Origin: a bacterium
GTDB lineage: Bacteria; Planctomycetota; J058; JAJDCP01
DNA: 16,490 nt
NCBI GenBank assembly: GCA_030428695.1
Contig: JAUIEM010000217.1
Location: forward strand, 1-16,490
Direction of reading: 5' to 3'
Shown here: in pieces, positions 6,169 through 15,800 of the stretch
Layout of the letters: every line of letters starts with the position of its first letter
Numbering within the stretch: the first letter of the stretch is position 1
The notes under the pieces: model-generated
What the model was told of the DNA's origin: nothing
What the model saw: only the letters and a program-made list of their open reading frames with translations
Databases searched by the model: none
Position numbers and translations under genes: made by a program

Positions 6169-9100
6169 TCAGAACACCCGCAGCTCGACCGGCTCGGCCC
6201 CGTCGCGCAGCTCGGGCTCGTAATACAGCCAGGCCTCGGAGCGGGGCGTCTTGACCTTGACCGGGTACAGCGCGCGCATCTCGAAGCGGAAGCGCAGGGG
6301 CTCGCCGGGCTCGAGGCGGCGCAGGTACAGGATCGCCTGCTTGCCTGTCAGCGAGAACTTCTCGATGCGGCCCGCGCCCACCAGCGCCTCGAAGGCCTCC
6401 GGCAGCAGCTCGAAGCCGGGCGGCACGCCGAGGTCGACGATCACCATGTCCGCCCCGAGGGGCCGGTTGCAGACCACCTCGACGGCGCAGCCGAGCAGGT
6501 CCAGGGCGGGCAGCTCCGCGCTGTCGTAGGTCAGGTCGATGCGGATCGGCTCCTCGGGAAGCTCGGCCGGCGGCCCTTCCCACGGCTCGTAATGGGTCGC
6601 GACCAGCTGGTAGCTCAGGGTGGCGGTGCCCGCGCACTCGAGGTCGACGCGGTTCTCCCCCTCGCGCAGCCACGGGGTCAGGTCGATCAGCCGCAGCACG
6701 TCCCGCGTCTCCGGCGCGATCTCGAGCTCGGCGGCGGCCGCGCCGTTGACCGCGACGGTGACGAACAGCTCCTCGGCCGGCGTGTCGGCGTCCCCGCCCG
6801 CGGCGAGCAGGGCGCGCAGGCTGTGCACCGTCGCCTGGGTCGAGAACCAGGTGCCGTTCGGGTCCTTGTTCGCGAGCAGCCAGCGCAGCCCGGCGTGGGC
6901 GAGCTCGACGCCCTGCCCCGAGGCGACCAGCGCCTGCACGGCCAGGGCGGTGGTCTCGATCTCGAGGACCGGCCCGCGCGAGTAGGTCGCCCCCTCGTCG
7001 CCGACCCACCAGGCCTGCTCGCCCTCGCTCCGGGCGGCCGCGACCAGCTGCTCGAGCAGCGCCGCGGAGCGCCCGTCGTCGGCGGCGAGCAGGGCGTTCG
7101 TCGCCAGGGCCAGGGTGTAGACATCGGGGGCAGCGCCGAGCTTCGCGACCAGGTAGTCGAGGGCGGCGGCGAGGCGCTGGTCCCCGTCCCCCGAGCTGGC
7201 GAGCGCCCAGGCGATGTAGGCGGTCGTGCGCAAGGTGGCCGCCTCGGTCCGGGCCGCGGAGATCATCGCGGTGCGGGTCGGGGGCTGCCAGCTGCCGTCG
7301 GTCTCCTGCTGCCGGTACATCCAGCGCCGGGTGCGCTCGATCACCGCGGGATCGACCGGATGCACCTTCGCCATGTCGGTGAACTCGAGCAGCCCGTAGG
7401 CGGTCAGCACGGTGTGGGCGGGGCTGCGCCCGAACCACTCGAAGCCGCCGCCGGAGCACTCGAAGGACAGCAGGCGCTGGTAGCCGACGTTGATGTATTC
7501 CCGGGCGCGCAGGGCGATGTCCGGCCGGTCCTGGCCGGTGCGCTCGAGGTAGTCGAGCACGAGCACGTTCGGATAGGTCGCCGAGGAGGTCTGCTCGAAG
7601 CAGCCGGTCGGCATGCGGAAGATGTTCTCGAGACCTTCGAGCACCTGGCTGAAGGAGCTCGGCTGGATCTTCAAGAGGAAGTCGAGGGAACCGTCGATCG
7701 CCTCTTCCGGGATCGACACCGTCAGCGCCCGCGCCTCCTCGAGCTCGCCGTTCAGGGTCTGCACGACCGGCCGCCCGTCCGGTTCCACCCGCACGCTGCG
7801 CTCGACCGCGTCGCTGAGCTGATTCCCGTAGGCCCGCAGCAGCAGGCGGTGGGAGCCGGGCTCCAGGGCGGTCAGAGGGAAGCTCGCCGGACGCACCTCG
7901 CCGGGCAACAGGTCGAGCACCAGCTCGGCGCTGCCTTCCAGGGCGAAGGCCGCGGACAGCTCGAGCTCGAGGCGCACGGTCTGGGGCACGTCGAGGAAGT
8001 TGTAGACCGCGACCGGCACCGCCAGCTCGTCGTTCTGGGTCAGGGCGACCGGCAGATCGAAGTCGACGAAGAAGGGCTGGAAGACGGTCAGCGGCAGCTG
8101 GCCGCTGCCGAAGGAGCCGTCCGCCGACAGCGCGTCGAAGCCGACCCGGTAGGTCGTGATCGCGTCGGCGACCGGCACCTCGACGGTGGCGATGCCGAGC
8201 TCGTCGGTGATCAGCTCGGGGATCCACAGGAGGGTCTCGGGGAACTCCCGCCGCACGCGCGGCTCGCCGTCGGCGGCGGCGCCGGGCGCCGCGTCCCCGA
8301 AGCGCGGCGCGCTCTGCACCACCCCCTCATCCATCCCCGCCTCCATCGTCACATTCCCCGGCATCCCCCGCCCCGCGGAGAGCATCACGAAGCTGAAGAG
8401 GACCAGCACCGCCAGCGGCGCGATCGGCGCCAGCGTGCGCAGGCCGAGGCTCAGCCACGGAGCGCCTGCGCCGTCCTTGCGCAGCAGCCCGACCACGGCG
8501 CCGCTCACCCCCGCGTGCAGCACGCCGTAGGCGGCGAAGAGCGCGAGCACCGCGCCGACCCCGACGTTCTCGGGCAGCCAGCGCGGGCGGGCCGCCATCG
8601 CGATCGAGACCGCGATCAGGCCGGCGAGCGCCCCGAGGTAGGCGAGGGGCAGCCCGTTGACCAGGCCGGACAGCGTCCGCAGGCCGGACGGCCGCGTACG
8701 CCGGAAGAACAGGCCGGCGGCGGCCATGCCCAGGGCGCACAACAGCGCGATCGCGAGGGCCCCGATCGGGATCAGGTCGCGGTCGAAACGCACCGCGTCC
8801 CGCAGCCCGGCGAGCGTGAACAGCCCGACGACCGGCAGGTACAGCCCGGCGAGCAGGGCCCGCCCCGGCCAGCGCAGGCCGCTGATGCGCTCCGGGTCGC
8901 GGGCCGCATCCGGCAGCCGCGGCCCCCGCAGCCGGCTGATCGCGTAGCCGAAGGCGCACAGGGCGAACAGGCAGAACAGGGTGACCAGCGCGACGCCGCC
9001 GACCCCGAGCGCCCGGCTCGCCGAGCGGCGCCAGTCGCGGTCGCTGCGCTCGAGCCGCTGGCCGAAGGTCTCCGAGGCGCCGACCTCGGGCCGGAAGCGG

Positions 9101-11244
9101 GCCGGGGCGGAGGCGAGCAGCAGGGCGCCCGCCTGGTCCGCGTCGGCGGGGTCGCCGCGCAGCCCCTCGCGCAGGGCCGCGGAGGCCGAACGGTGGATCT
9201 GGTAGCGTGGTCTCAGCAGCTCTTCGCGCAGGAGGAAGAAGACCTCGAGCAGGCCCGGCCGCATCTCCTGCAGGGCGAACACCGCCTCGTCGACCGCCGA
9301 CAGCCCGAGGGCCGCCTGCACCGGCGCGCCGTCGCGGCTGACCGCCAGGCGCAGCAGCGCGGTCTCGGCCGGCCGGTAGCTGTCCTTGTCGAAGGAGGCC
9401 TCGACGTCCAGGCCGGACGCCGCCATCACCTGCACGACCCGCGCGTCCCCTTCCAGCTGCCCGTCCTTACCGATGTGGTAGGCGTGCAGCTCGAGGGTGC
9501 CGGCCATGTCCGGGGCGAGGTCGACGATGGCCTGCGCCCGCCCGTCCTCCAGCGCCAGGCTGGCGGTGTGCTGGGTGCGGCCGTCCTTGACGACGTCGAG
9601 GTAGACGCGCGGAATCCCCGGACCGGCGCGGACCTCGACGTGCAGGCTGTCCCCGACCAGGAGCACGGAGCGCCCGGTGTGCAGGAGCAGCGGAGCGCTC
9701 GCCATCTCGAGCCGCCGTAGCCCCTCGAAGCGCAGCCCAGCCGCGTCCTCGGCGGTGACGAGCAGCTCGAGGTGGTCGCCGGTCGGCGTCAGCTCGCAGT
9801 GCGCGATGCCCGCGTCGGAGGTCGTCAGCGCCTCCGCCAGCCCGGAGATCCGCACCGTCGCCTGGGCCGGCCGCCCGTCGGCGTAGGCCGCGACGACGTG
9901 CACGAGGTTCGGCACCCCCGCGACCAGCCGCCCGCTCTCGGGGAAGAGCTCGACGCGCAGGGGCTCGCTGGTCACGGTCACGTCGGCGTAGGCGACGACC
10001 TCCTGGCCGGCCCGGTCGCGCACCGTCGCCCGCAGGCTGAGCAGGGCGTCCCGGTCGCGGGCCGCGAGGCCGACGAAGCTGGCCTTGAGCGGCACCTCCA
10101 CCGACCAGCGGCCCTGCTCGTCGGCGACGCCTTCGAGCACGGCGAAGGGCGTGTCCTCGAGGGCGGGCTCGACGGCCTCGAGCACGATCTTCGCGCCGGC
10201 GACCGCCTCTCCGAAGGTGTAGTCCGCGGCGATGTCGACGGTCAGCCTGCTGCCCGGCTCCGCGTAGGAGCGCTCCGGCGTCAGGCGGACGCGGAACTTC
10301 GGCAGCACGTAGCGTTTCACCTCGACCGTGCGCTCGCTCTCGGTGTCCCCGAGGCTGACGCGCAGGCTGTAGGTCCCCTGGTTCACCTGGTCGGCGAGGC
10401 GGAAGCGGGCGCTGGCGATGCCGAAGGCCGAGCTGGTGGTGTGCTCTTCGAACACCTTGTTGCCCTTCGCGTCCCGCACCTCGAAGACGACGGCGCTGTC
10501 GGCGACCGGCCGCCGGTCGAGGGTGGCGAGGGCGATCGACCGCATCAGGATCTCCTGCCCCGGCTGGTAGAGCGGCTTGTCGCTGGTCAGCATCAGCCGC
10601 AGCTCGCGCCGCAGAGCGACCCGGCGCTCGACACCGACCTCACCGTCCGGCGCCGCCGCCCGCAACGTGAGCAGGTAGTCCCCGTCCGCGAGCGTTTCGG
10701 GAAGCACCGCCGTCGCCGCCGCGATGCCCGAAGGATCGCTGCGCGCCTCGCTGCGCCAGACCTCCGCGCCGTCCGCGTCGGCGAGGGCGAACACCACCGG
10801 CACCGCGGCGAGCGGCGCGCCGTCGCTGCCGTCCCGCACCAGCACCCGCAGCCCGGTCTCCTCGCCGGGCAACAGCTGGCGCTGGCCGACGACGAACAGC
10901 TCCGCCCGCGGCGGCGGCGTGCGCGGCAACAGGTCGTAGCCGAGCCCGATGCCGAGGAGCAGCACGGCGGCGAGCGCGAGCCGTCCGACGGTGCCCGGCC
11001 GCAGCCACGGCCGCCGCGGCTCGAGCTGGCCGGCCCGGACCCGCGCGGAGACCTTCTCCGCCAGCCCGTCGAGCTCTTCGCGCTCGCCGCGCAGGGCCGC
11101 CTCCTGGGCGAGGAGGCGGGTGCTGAGCGCGGTGAGCGCCGGGGCGGAGGCGAGCAGCGCGTCGAGCTCGCGTTCCTCGTCATCATTGATGGTGCCGTCG
11201 AGCCGCTTGAGGCAAAGCTCGCTGACGCGTTCTTCGGGGGTCAT
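6169..11244 (-). CDS. Membrane anti-sigma-like/alpha-2-macroglobulin fusion protein with thioester
   Basis: A 1691-aa protein. Residues 1-85 resemble the short N-terminal domain of FecR-type anti-sigma factors (KRLDGTINDDEERELDALLA). Residues 87-106 are a membrane span. Residues ~115-660 hold macroglobulin/MG2-like beta domains (SDKPLYQPGQEILMR; RYVLPKFRV). Six more spans lie at about 746-770, 795-815, 824-847, 861-885, 895-921 and 936-957. The A2M domain follows (LLWIPELITDELG, 1005-1017; VFQPFFVDFDLPVALT, 1054-1069), then the thioester domain with GCFEQ (1214-1218, nt 7591-7605; canonical GCGEQ) and a C-terminal beta domain. Seven spans put the N-terminus in the cytoplasm and both macroglobulin halves outside. 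Alpha-2-macroglobulins trap proteases or bind surfaces by thioester. The start is set by the ATGA overlap with the sigma gene; the frame is open further upstream but only as a shadow of that gene. I infer a sigma-regulating envelope sensor. Confidence 0.9.
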   Translation of the reverse strand: MTPEERVSELCLKRLDGTINDDEERELDALLASAPALTALSTRLLAQEAALRGEREELDGLAEKVSARVRAGQLEPRRPWLRPGTVGRLALAAVLLLGIGLGYDLLPRTPPPRAELFVVGQRQLLPGEETGLRVLVRDGSDGAPLAAVPVVFALADADGAEVWRSEARSDPSGIAAATAVLPETLADGDYLLTLRAAAPDGEVGVERRVALRRELRLMLTSDKPLYQPGQEILMRSIALATLDRRPVADSAVVFEVRDAKGNKVFEEHTTSSAFGIASARFRLADQVNQGTYSLRVSLGDTESERTVEVKRYVLPKFRVRLTPERSYAEPGSRLTVDIAADYTFGEAVAGAKIVLEAVEPALEDTPFAVLEGVADEQGRWSVEVPLKASFVGLAARDRDALLSLRATVRDRAGQEVVAYADVTVTSEPLRVELFPESGRLVAGVPNLVHVVAAYADGRPAQATVRISGLAEALTTSDAGIAHCELTPTGDHLELLVTAEDAAGLRFEGLRRLEMASAPLLLHTGRSVLLVGDSLHVEVRAGPGIPRVYLDVVKDGRTQHTASLALEDGRAQAIVDLAPDMAGTLELHAYHIGKDGQLEGDARVVQVMAASGLDVEASFDKDSYRPAETALLRLAVSRDGAPVQAALGLSAVDEAVFALQEMRPGLLEVFFLLREELLRPRYQIHRSASAALREGLRGDPADADQAGALLLASAPARFRPEVGASETFGQRLERSDRDWRRSASRALGVGGVALVTLFCLFALCAFGYAISRLRGPRLPDAARDPERISGLRWPGRALLAGLYLPVVGLFTLAGLRDAVRFDRDLIPIGALAIALLCALGMAAAGLFFRRTRPSGLRTLSGLVNGLPLAYLGALAGLIAVSIAMAARPRWLPENVGVGAVLALFAAYGVLHAGVSGAVVGLLRKDGAGAPWLSLGLRTLAPIAPLAVLVLFSFVMLSAGRGMPGNVTMEAGMDEGVVQSAPRFGDAAPGAAADGEPRVRREFPETLLWIPELITDELGIATVEVPVADAITTYRVGFDALSADGSFGSGQLPLTVFQPFFVDFDLPVALTQNDELAVPVAVYNFLDVPQTVRLELELSAAFALEGSAELVLDLLPGEVRPASFPLTALEPGSHRLLLRAYGNQLSDAVERSVRVEPDGRPVVQTLNGELEEARALTVSIPEEAIDGSLDFLLKIQPSSFSQVLEGLENIFRMPTGCFEQTSSATYPNVLVLDYLERTGQDRPDIALRAREYINVGYQRLLSFECSGGGFEWFGRSPAHTVLTAYGLLEFTDMAKVHPVDPAVIERTRRWMYRQQETDGSWQPPTRTAMISAARTEAATLRTTAYIAWALASSGDGDQRLAAALDYLVAKLGAAPDVYTLALATNALLAADDGRSAALLEQLVAAARSEGEQAWWVGDEGATYSRGPVLEIETTALAVQALVASGQGVELAHAGLRWLLANKDPNGTWFSTQATVHSLRALLAAGGDADTPAEELFVTVAVNGAAAAELEIAPETRDVLRLIDLTPWLREGENRVDLECAGTATLSYQLVATHYEPWEGPPAELPEEPIRIDLTYDSAELPALDLLGCAVEVVCNRPLGADMVIVDLGVPPGFELLPEAFEALVGAGRIEKFSLTGKQAILYLRRLEPGEPLRFRFEMRALYPVKVKTPRSEAWLYYEPELRDGAEPVELRVF

Positions 11245-11783
11245 GTCTTCATCCTCTGTTCGATGCAGCGGCGCAGGGCCGTGCGGGCGCGCACCAGCAG
11301 CTGGCGCACGGCCGCCGGGCTGCGCGCCAGGCGTTCGGCGATGCTCGTCGCGGGCTGCGCCCGCTCGTAGCGCAGGGTCAGCGCTTCCCGGACTGGCGCG
11401 CTCAGGGTCTGCCGGCAGGCCGCCAGGGCCGTCCGCAGCTCCTCCTCCCGCGCGTCGGCCTCCGCGTCCGAGGCTCGCTCGTACCACTGCCGGTAGGCCT
11501 CGAGCTGACGCTTCCGCCGGCCCTCCTTGCGCAGGGCGGCGCGCACCTGGTTGCGGGCCAGGCCGCGCAGCCAGGCGCCGAAGTCCCGGGCCGGATCGTA
11601 GCGCTCGAGGCTGAGATAGACCTCGAGGAAGATCGCCTGCACGAGGTCTTCGGTCGCCGCCCGGTCGCGCAGCGCGTAGCTCGCGATCTTCCAGACCTCG
11701 GACTGCCAGGTGCGGACCAGGCTGTCGAAGGCCTCGGCGTCGCCGGCGCGGGCGCGGAGCGTGGTGTCGGTCGCGGTGGTCAC
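11241..11783 (-). CDS. ECF-type RNA polymerase sigma factor
   Basis: A 180-aa sigma factor that directs RNA polymerase to alternative promoters. Region 2 spans about residues 18-85 (AFDSLVRTWQSEVWKIASYA, then EDLVQAIFLEVYLSLERYDP and FGAWLRGLARN). Region 4 spans about 128-175 with a helix-turn-helix SIAERLARSPAAVRQLLVRA. Length and domain content are typical of extracytoplasmic-function factors; the region 4 wording resembles the Rhodopirellula/Verrucomicrobium group. It starts at GTG, with GAGAGG about 8 bases upstream. Its stop overlaps the next gene's start as ATGA, the usual arrangement for a sigma factor and its anti-sigma partner. It probably controls its own operon, but I could not define a convincing ECF promoter. 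Confidence 0.93.
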   Translation of the reverse strand: MTTATDTTLRARAGDAEAFDSLVRTWQSEVWKIASYALRDRAATEDLVQAIFLEVYLSLERYDPARDFGAWLRGLARNQVRAALRKEGRRKRQLEAYRQWYERASDAEADAREEELRTALAACRQTLSAPVREALTLRYERAQPATSIAERLARSPAAVRQLLVRARTALRRCIEQRMKT

Positions 11784-11918
11784 ACGTTTCCCTCTCTACC
11801 GGACTGTTTGCCGCTCGGTGGAGAATGTGACGCGAGGATAGCGGATTTTTTCGGAGGAGGGGGGACCGTCGGTTCGGCGAAAGGACGTCCCGACAGGGAG
11901 TCCCTCCCCGCCCCATCC

Positions 11919-11954
11919 GGATCGGGATCGGAATCGGGCTCGGGTTCGGAAGCG
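11919..11954. repeat. Degenerate 6-bp tandem repeat upstream of the sigma gene
   Basis: Six consecutive hexamers, GGATCG GGATCG GAATCG GGCTCG GGTTCG GAAGCG in + orientation, share the pattern GnnnCG. They lie in the ~215-base gap between the sigma factor and the lipoprotein, about 140 bases upstream of the sigma start. I see no gene in the gap; apart from this repeat and the hairpin at its edge, it holds a poly-A run (minus strand) near 11845-11850. Confidence 0.6.
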
Positions 11955-11991
11955 ACTGCAAGAAGGCCGCTCCGCAACGACAGATGTGCGA

Positions 11992-12013
11992 CCGCCCGTC
12001 AACCGTCGGGCGG
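11992..12013 (-). terminator. Hairpin overlapping the lipoprotein stop codon
   Basis: CCGCCCG (11992-11998) and CGGGCGG (12007-12013) form a perfect 7-bp stem with an 8-base loop that contains the TGA stop. No T-tract follows on the minus strand, so it may be a factor-dependent terminator or an mRNA-end stabiliser. Confidence 0.4.
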
Positions 12014-12376
12014 GAGTCCTTCAGGCGCTGTCGGAGGCTCTTCTGGCGGATGCTCGGGAGCGGCCTCTCTGTGGCTCTCGATGCCCGGGTCGGGCTCGGA
12101 TTCTTCCTCTTCGATCAGCATGCTCCAGTTGAAGAACAGGGACGTGAAGAATCCCAGCGGCGCGGTGACGAAGACCAGCGGAAACACCGGGAGCTCAAAG
12201 AGGGCCGTTGTCATCAGGTAGAGCCCGCGCTTGGGTCCAGGATACACCCACGCATCGTTCGCGACGTCCCCGCCCTTGAGAGCGATGGCGACGGACTCGC
12301 CCATGCCGAAACCCGAGACGCAGCCGGAGGTCGTGAGCGCGAGCAGCGCGACGAGAAACAGTCGACGGACAGCCAT
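11999..12376 (-). CDS. Small lipoprotein, possibly YceK/YidQ-like
   Basis: A 125-aa protein starting MAVRRLFLVALLALTTSGC, a signal peptide with a lipobox-like end (SGC, C19), so it is probably lipid-anchored in the envelope. The body carries AWVYPGPKRGLYLMTT, then ELPVFPLVFVTAPLGF, a pattern of YPG followed by an LP-hydrophobic segment that recalls the short YceK/YidQ lipoproteins. The tail is Glu/Pro-rich (EEEESEPDPG onward). Function is not known for such proteins. I prefer the ATG at 12376 because it puts the signal peptide at the N-terminus; an in-frame ATG at 12394 has GGGAG very close upstream and is also possible. The gene has the same direction as the sigma operon but is separated from it by about 215 bases. 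Confidence 0.7.
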   Translation of the reverse strand: MAVRRLFLVALLALTTSGCVSGFGMGESVAIALKGGDVANDAWVYPGPKRGLYLMTTALFELPVFPLVFVTAPLGFFTSLFFNWSMLIEEEESEPDPGIESHREAAPEHPPEEPPTAPEGLPPDG

Positions 12377-12482
12377 GAAGCAACCCCGGAGCATACTCTC
12401 CCAGGGTAGCCGCTTCGATCGAGACTCGCGACCATCCATGGCACGAAGGGGCTCCATGGTGCCGGCGTTACGTCGTGTGCTC

Positions 12483-12705
12483 CATCCTGCAGAAGCTGTC
12501 TCCGATCAGGCGGAGGGTCCGACCACTGGATCAAGAGCCACGTCTACGGGTCCTCGTCGCCGAGCGAGCTCCTCCTCACGCAGTCCGCCTACCCGTCGGC
12601 GGTGATCAGCTACAGCGACGTCAACGCGGATCTCGGTGTGTGCTCGACGCGAGCACCGGGTGCTCGAGGTCTAAACCTATCTGGCCTCGCCGGCCGGTTA
12701 CCTGC
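12483..12705 (+). pseudogene. Decayed fragment of an RHS-like gene, duplicate of part of the downstream gene
   Basis: This stretch aligns end to end with 13952-14178 of the downstream RHS gene (residues ~379-453). Identical blocks include ACTGGATCAAGAGCCACGTC and CGGCGGTGATCAGCTACAGC. Four single-base losses, each a C just before a T, break the frame, and the homologue of GTC TAC ACC reads GTC TAA ACC, a stop. Similarity ends abruptly on both sides. The fragment lies in the ~440-base gap between the lipoprotein and the RHS gene, in which I see no intact gene. It is probably the remnant of a tandem paralog. Confidence 0.8.
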
Positions 12706-12818
12706 CGCCAGGGAAAAAGTCTTCCGCCTTTTCTGCCACATACGTAAGGGGGAGATAAGCGGACGCCACCACGGACTTCCCGCCTGCTCAACACCGTAGC
12801 TCGAAGAGGAACGACCCC

Positions 12819-15800
12819 ATGCCCACCGATACGACTGTCAAGCCGCAAGCTCCCCTCCAGCCGGCGCCCATACCCAGCTCCTGCCACGACAAGACCTGCT
12901 GCTCGTCGTGCCGCGCGACCCTGTCCCGAGCCCGGATCAGCCCGGCAGACGGCCGCATCGACTTCTCCTTCGAGCCCGTGCCCGGCTACTCGCTGCACTA
13001 CAACAACCAATGGTTGGACGATGGCGGATCGGTCTCCACCGTTGATTTCGGCAACGGCACGAACTGGATGCTCGGCGTCAGCCCCTTCCTGTACAAGACC
13101 CCGAGTGATGCGTTCGTGCTGATCTTCAGTCCCGCGGAGGCCTACTTCTTCGATTCGGAGAAGGGAGCAGAGTTCGGCTCGAAGGTGCTCCTCGACGAAG
13201 GAGGCTCGGACGACTTCATCGCGAAATTCCCTGACGGAGCGACCTACCTCTTTCACGACTTCACGCAGGGTTCCTTTCCTGCGGGTTCGCTCAAGTCGTA
13301 CACCACCCCCGGCGGCACCACCGTCACGGCCAGCTACAGCGGAAGCCTGCTCGAAGAGCTGCAGAAGTCCTTCGACGTCCCCGGCGAGTTCGGCTCCGAA
13401 GACAGCGTCGTCGAGTCGCTGGTCCTGACCTACGCGGCGACGGGCGCGATGGGTGCCTCCCAGGTCGCGACGGTCACGGCCCGTCGCAAGGTGAACGAGG
13501 GCCCCTGGGCCCCGTACGCGCGGGCGACCATGAGCTACTGGGCGAGCGGTGAAGCAGGTGGACAGGAAGGCGACCTCAAGCAGGTCGACAAGGAGGTGCC
13601 CGCCGGCACCGGATGGGCCGTCACGGGCAGCTACTTCTTCCGCTACTTCACCAGCGGCAACGCGGGAGTCCTCAAGTCCTGGACCAGACCGGAGTCGACC
13701 CAGCGACTGGCCGACGATCCGGGCGTCGACACGATCGACACCGCGCCGGAGGAGATCGTCGCGAAGTACGCGGACAATGTGTTCACCGTCGACGGCAGCC
13801 AGCGGGTGGCCAGCTCTTCCTGGGACAACGGGACGAAGACGGTCAGCGTGGCCTACACCGTCAGCAAGAACAGCGATGCGGCCAACAACTGGCTGGTCAA
13901 GGCCGTGTTGACGATGCCCGACGCGTCCACGCTGACCCTGTACTACAACTACATCCTGCAGAAGCTGCTCTCCGACCAGGCCGAGGGCTCCGACCACTGG
14001 ATCAAGAGCCACGTCTACGGAACCTCATCGCCGAGCGAGTTCCTCCTCACCCAGTCCGCCCACCCCTCGGCGGTGATCAGCTACAGCGATGCCAGCGCGG
14101 ATCTCGGTGTGTCGCTCGAGGCGAGCGCCGGGCTGCTCGAGGTCTACACCTACCTGGCCTCGCCGGCCGGCTACCTGCAGCACAAGGAGCTGAGGGAGGG
14201 AACCTCCGGAACCCCGATCAAGCAGGTGACCTACCAGTACACCGCTCGGACGCCGACCGGCGGACACACCATCCAGCTGATCTCGAAGCGCCGCATCTAC
14301 AGTGACGACGCGGGCAGCAACAACATCGACACGGACTTCGCCTTCACCTTCTTCACCGACCTGCACCAGGTTGAGCAGGTCGTCACGACCAGGCCGGTGA
14401 TCCCGACCTCCCAGAATGGCGATGCGGCCACCTACACCGTCACGCAGCGCTTCGACATCTTCGGCAACCCGACCTGGCGCAAGGACGAGCTCGGCTTCAT
14501 CGAGCTGTCCCAGCCCGACCAGACGCTGGTCGGCATCCGTCGGCCCTCGCCTCGCCAGCTCCAGCCCGCGGGCGGCGGAGCCCCGGTCGTGGTGCGCATC
14601 CGCGACGTGGACATGGACATCGTGACCGGCTGGGCGGGCGATCCGGGCTGGACCACTCCGGGGAGCGGCGGCCTGCACCTTCGCACCGACTTCCGGCTCG
14701 ACCGGCTCGGACGGACCACCCTCAGCCTGGGACCGGTCCACGACGTCGACGGACAGGGCGTGCGGACGGCTTCGATGATGGTGAACAAGGACGCCGAGCA
14801 CGAGGTGTTGCGCGGCCGCGGCTACGCCTTTCCCGCCGCGGACGGCAAAGGCTACGGCTTCGCCCTCGTCAACCCCGTCCAGATCACGCAGCACGACCGG
14901 AACGGACGGAGCGTCGCCCAGATCAGCGCAGTGCGCGCGTCCACCGACGGCCCGCTGACGGCGGCGGACAGCTTCAGCCAGGCCGACTACGTGCGCCTTT
15001 CGACCAGCCACTACGATGACGGCGGGGACTTGACCGCCCAGCGCCAGTACACCGCGATCCCGAGCAGCGGGACCGGCGCCGCGGGCACGAACTACCTCGA
15101 GACTACCTACGGCTATGACGCGATGGACCGGCGCAACCGCGTCGTCGACCCGTCCGGGACCATCCGCCGCACGGTCTTCGACGTGCGCTCCCACGTCGTC
15201 GAGAGCTGGGTGGGGACGGACGACACCGACGCGACGGACAGCGATCCGAGCGGCGGAGGGGCGGACGGCAACAACATGGTCCAGGTGACCGTCAATGTCT
15301 ACGATGGAGGGACCGACGGCGGCGATGGAAACCTGACCCAGCAGACCCAGAAAGTCGACGATGACGCCGCGAACGACCGGGTGACGAGCTATCTCTACGA
15401 CTTCCGCAACCGGCAGACCGCCACCGACGGCGAGGTCGACTTCTACCAGGTGCAGACTTTCGACAACCTGAGCCAGGTGACCAAGGTCGAACGCAGAAAC
15501 ACGACCTCTGGCGGGACTCTCGTCGCGCAGAGCCGGACCTTCTTCGACGATCTACAACGCGTGTACAAGCGTGTACAAGATGCGGTCAACCCGTCGTCTG
15601 GAACCATCGGCGACGCGCGCGTGCTCGAGAACACCTACCGCGACGGCAAGGGCCAGGTGATCGAGACGACTTCGGGCAACGCAGCACCCGTCCGCAAGAG
15701 CACCTTCGACGGTGCCGGCCGGGTGACGCGGGTGACCGTCGGCTATGAGCAGAGCAGCAACGACTACGTCTTCGAGCAGGTCGACACCGCCTACGATCCG

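Noticed and set aside
6592..11370. Long plus-strand open frames opposite the macroglobulin gene
   Set aside because: Gln/Gly/Arg-rich low-information protein with no motif; it mirrors the A2M and thioester coding sequence.
11784..11860. ECF-type promoter upstream of the sigma gene (GAAAAA...CGTC on the minus strand)
   Set aside because: Spacing and -35 match are poor and the elements are short; chance occurrence cannot be excluded.
11245..11961. N-terminal extension of the macroglobulin frame upstream to 11961
   Set aside because: The extra 239 residues are Arg/Pro-rich and lie wholly over the sigma factor in another frame; the ATGA start at 11244 fits the anti-sigma domain.
12458..12818. 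Defined promoter for the RHS gene
   Set aside because: The A/T-richer stretch near 12715-12760 has no acceptable -35/-10 pair by eye.
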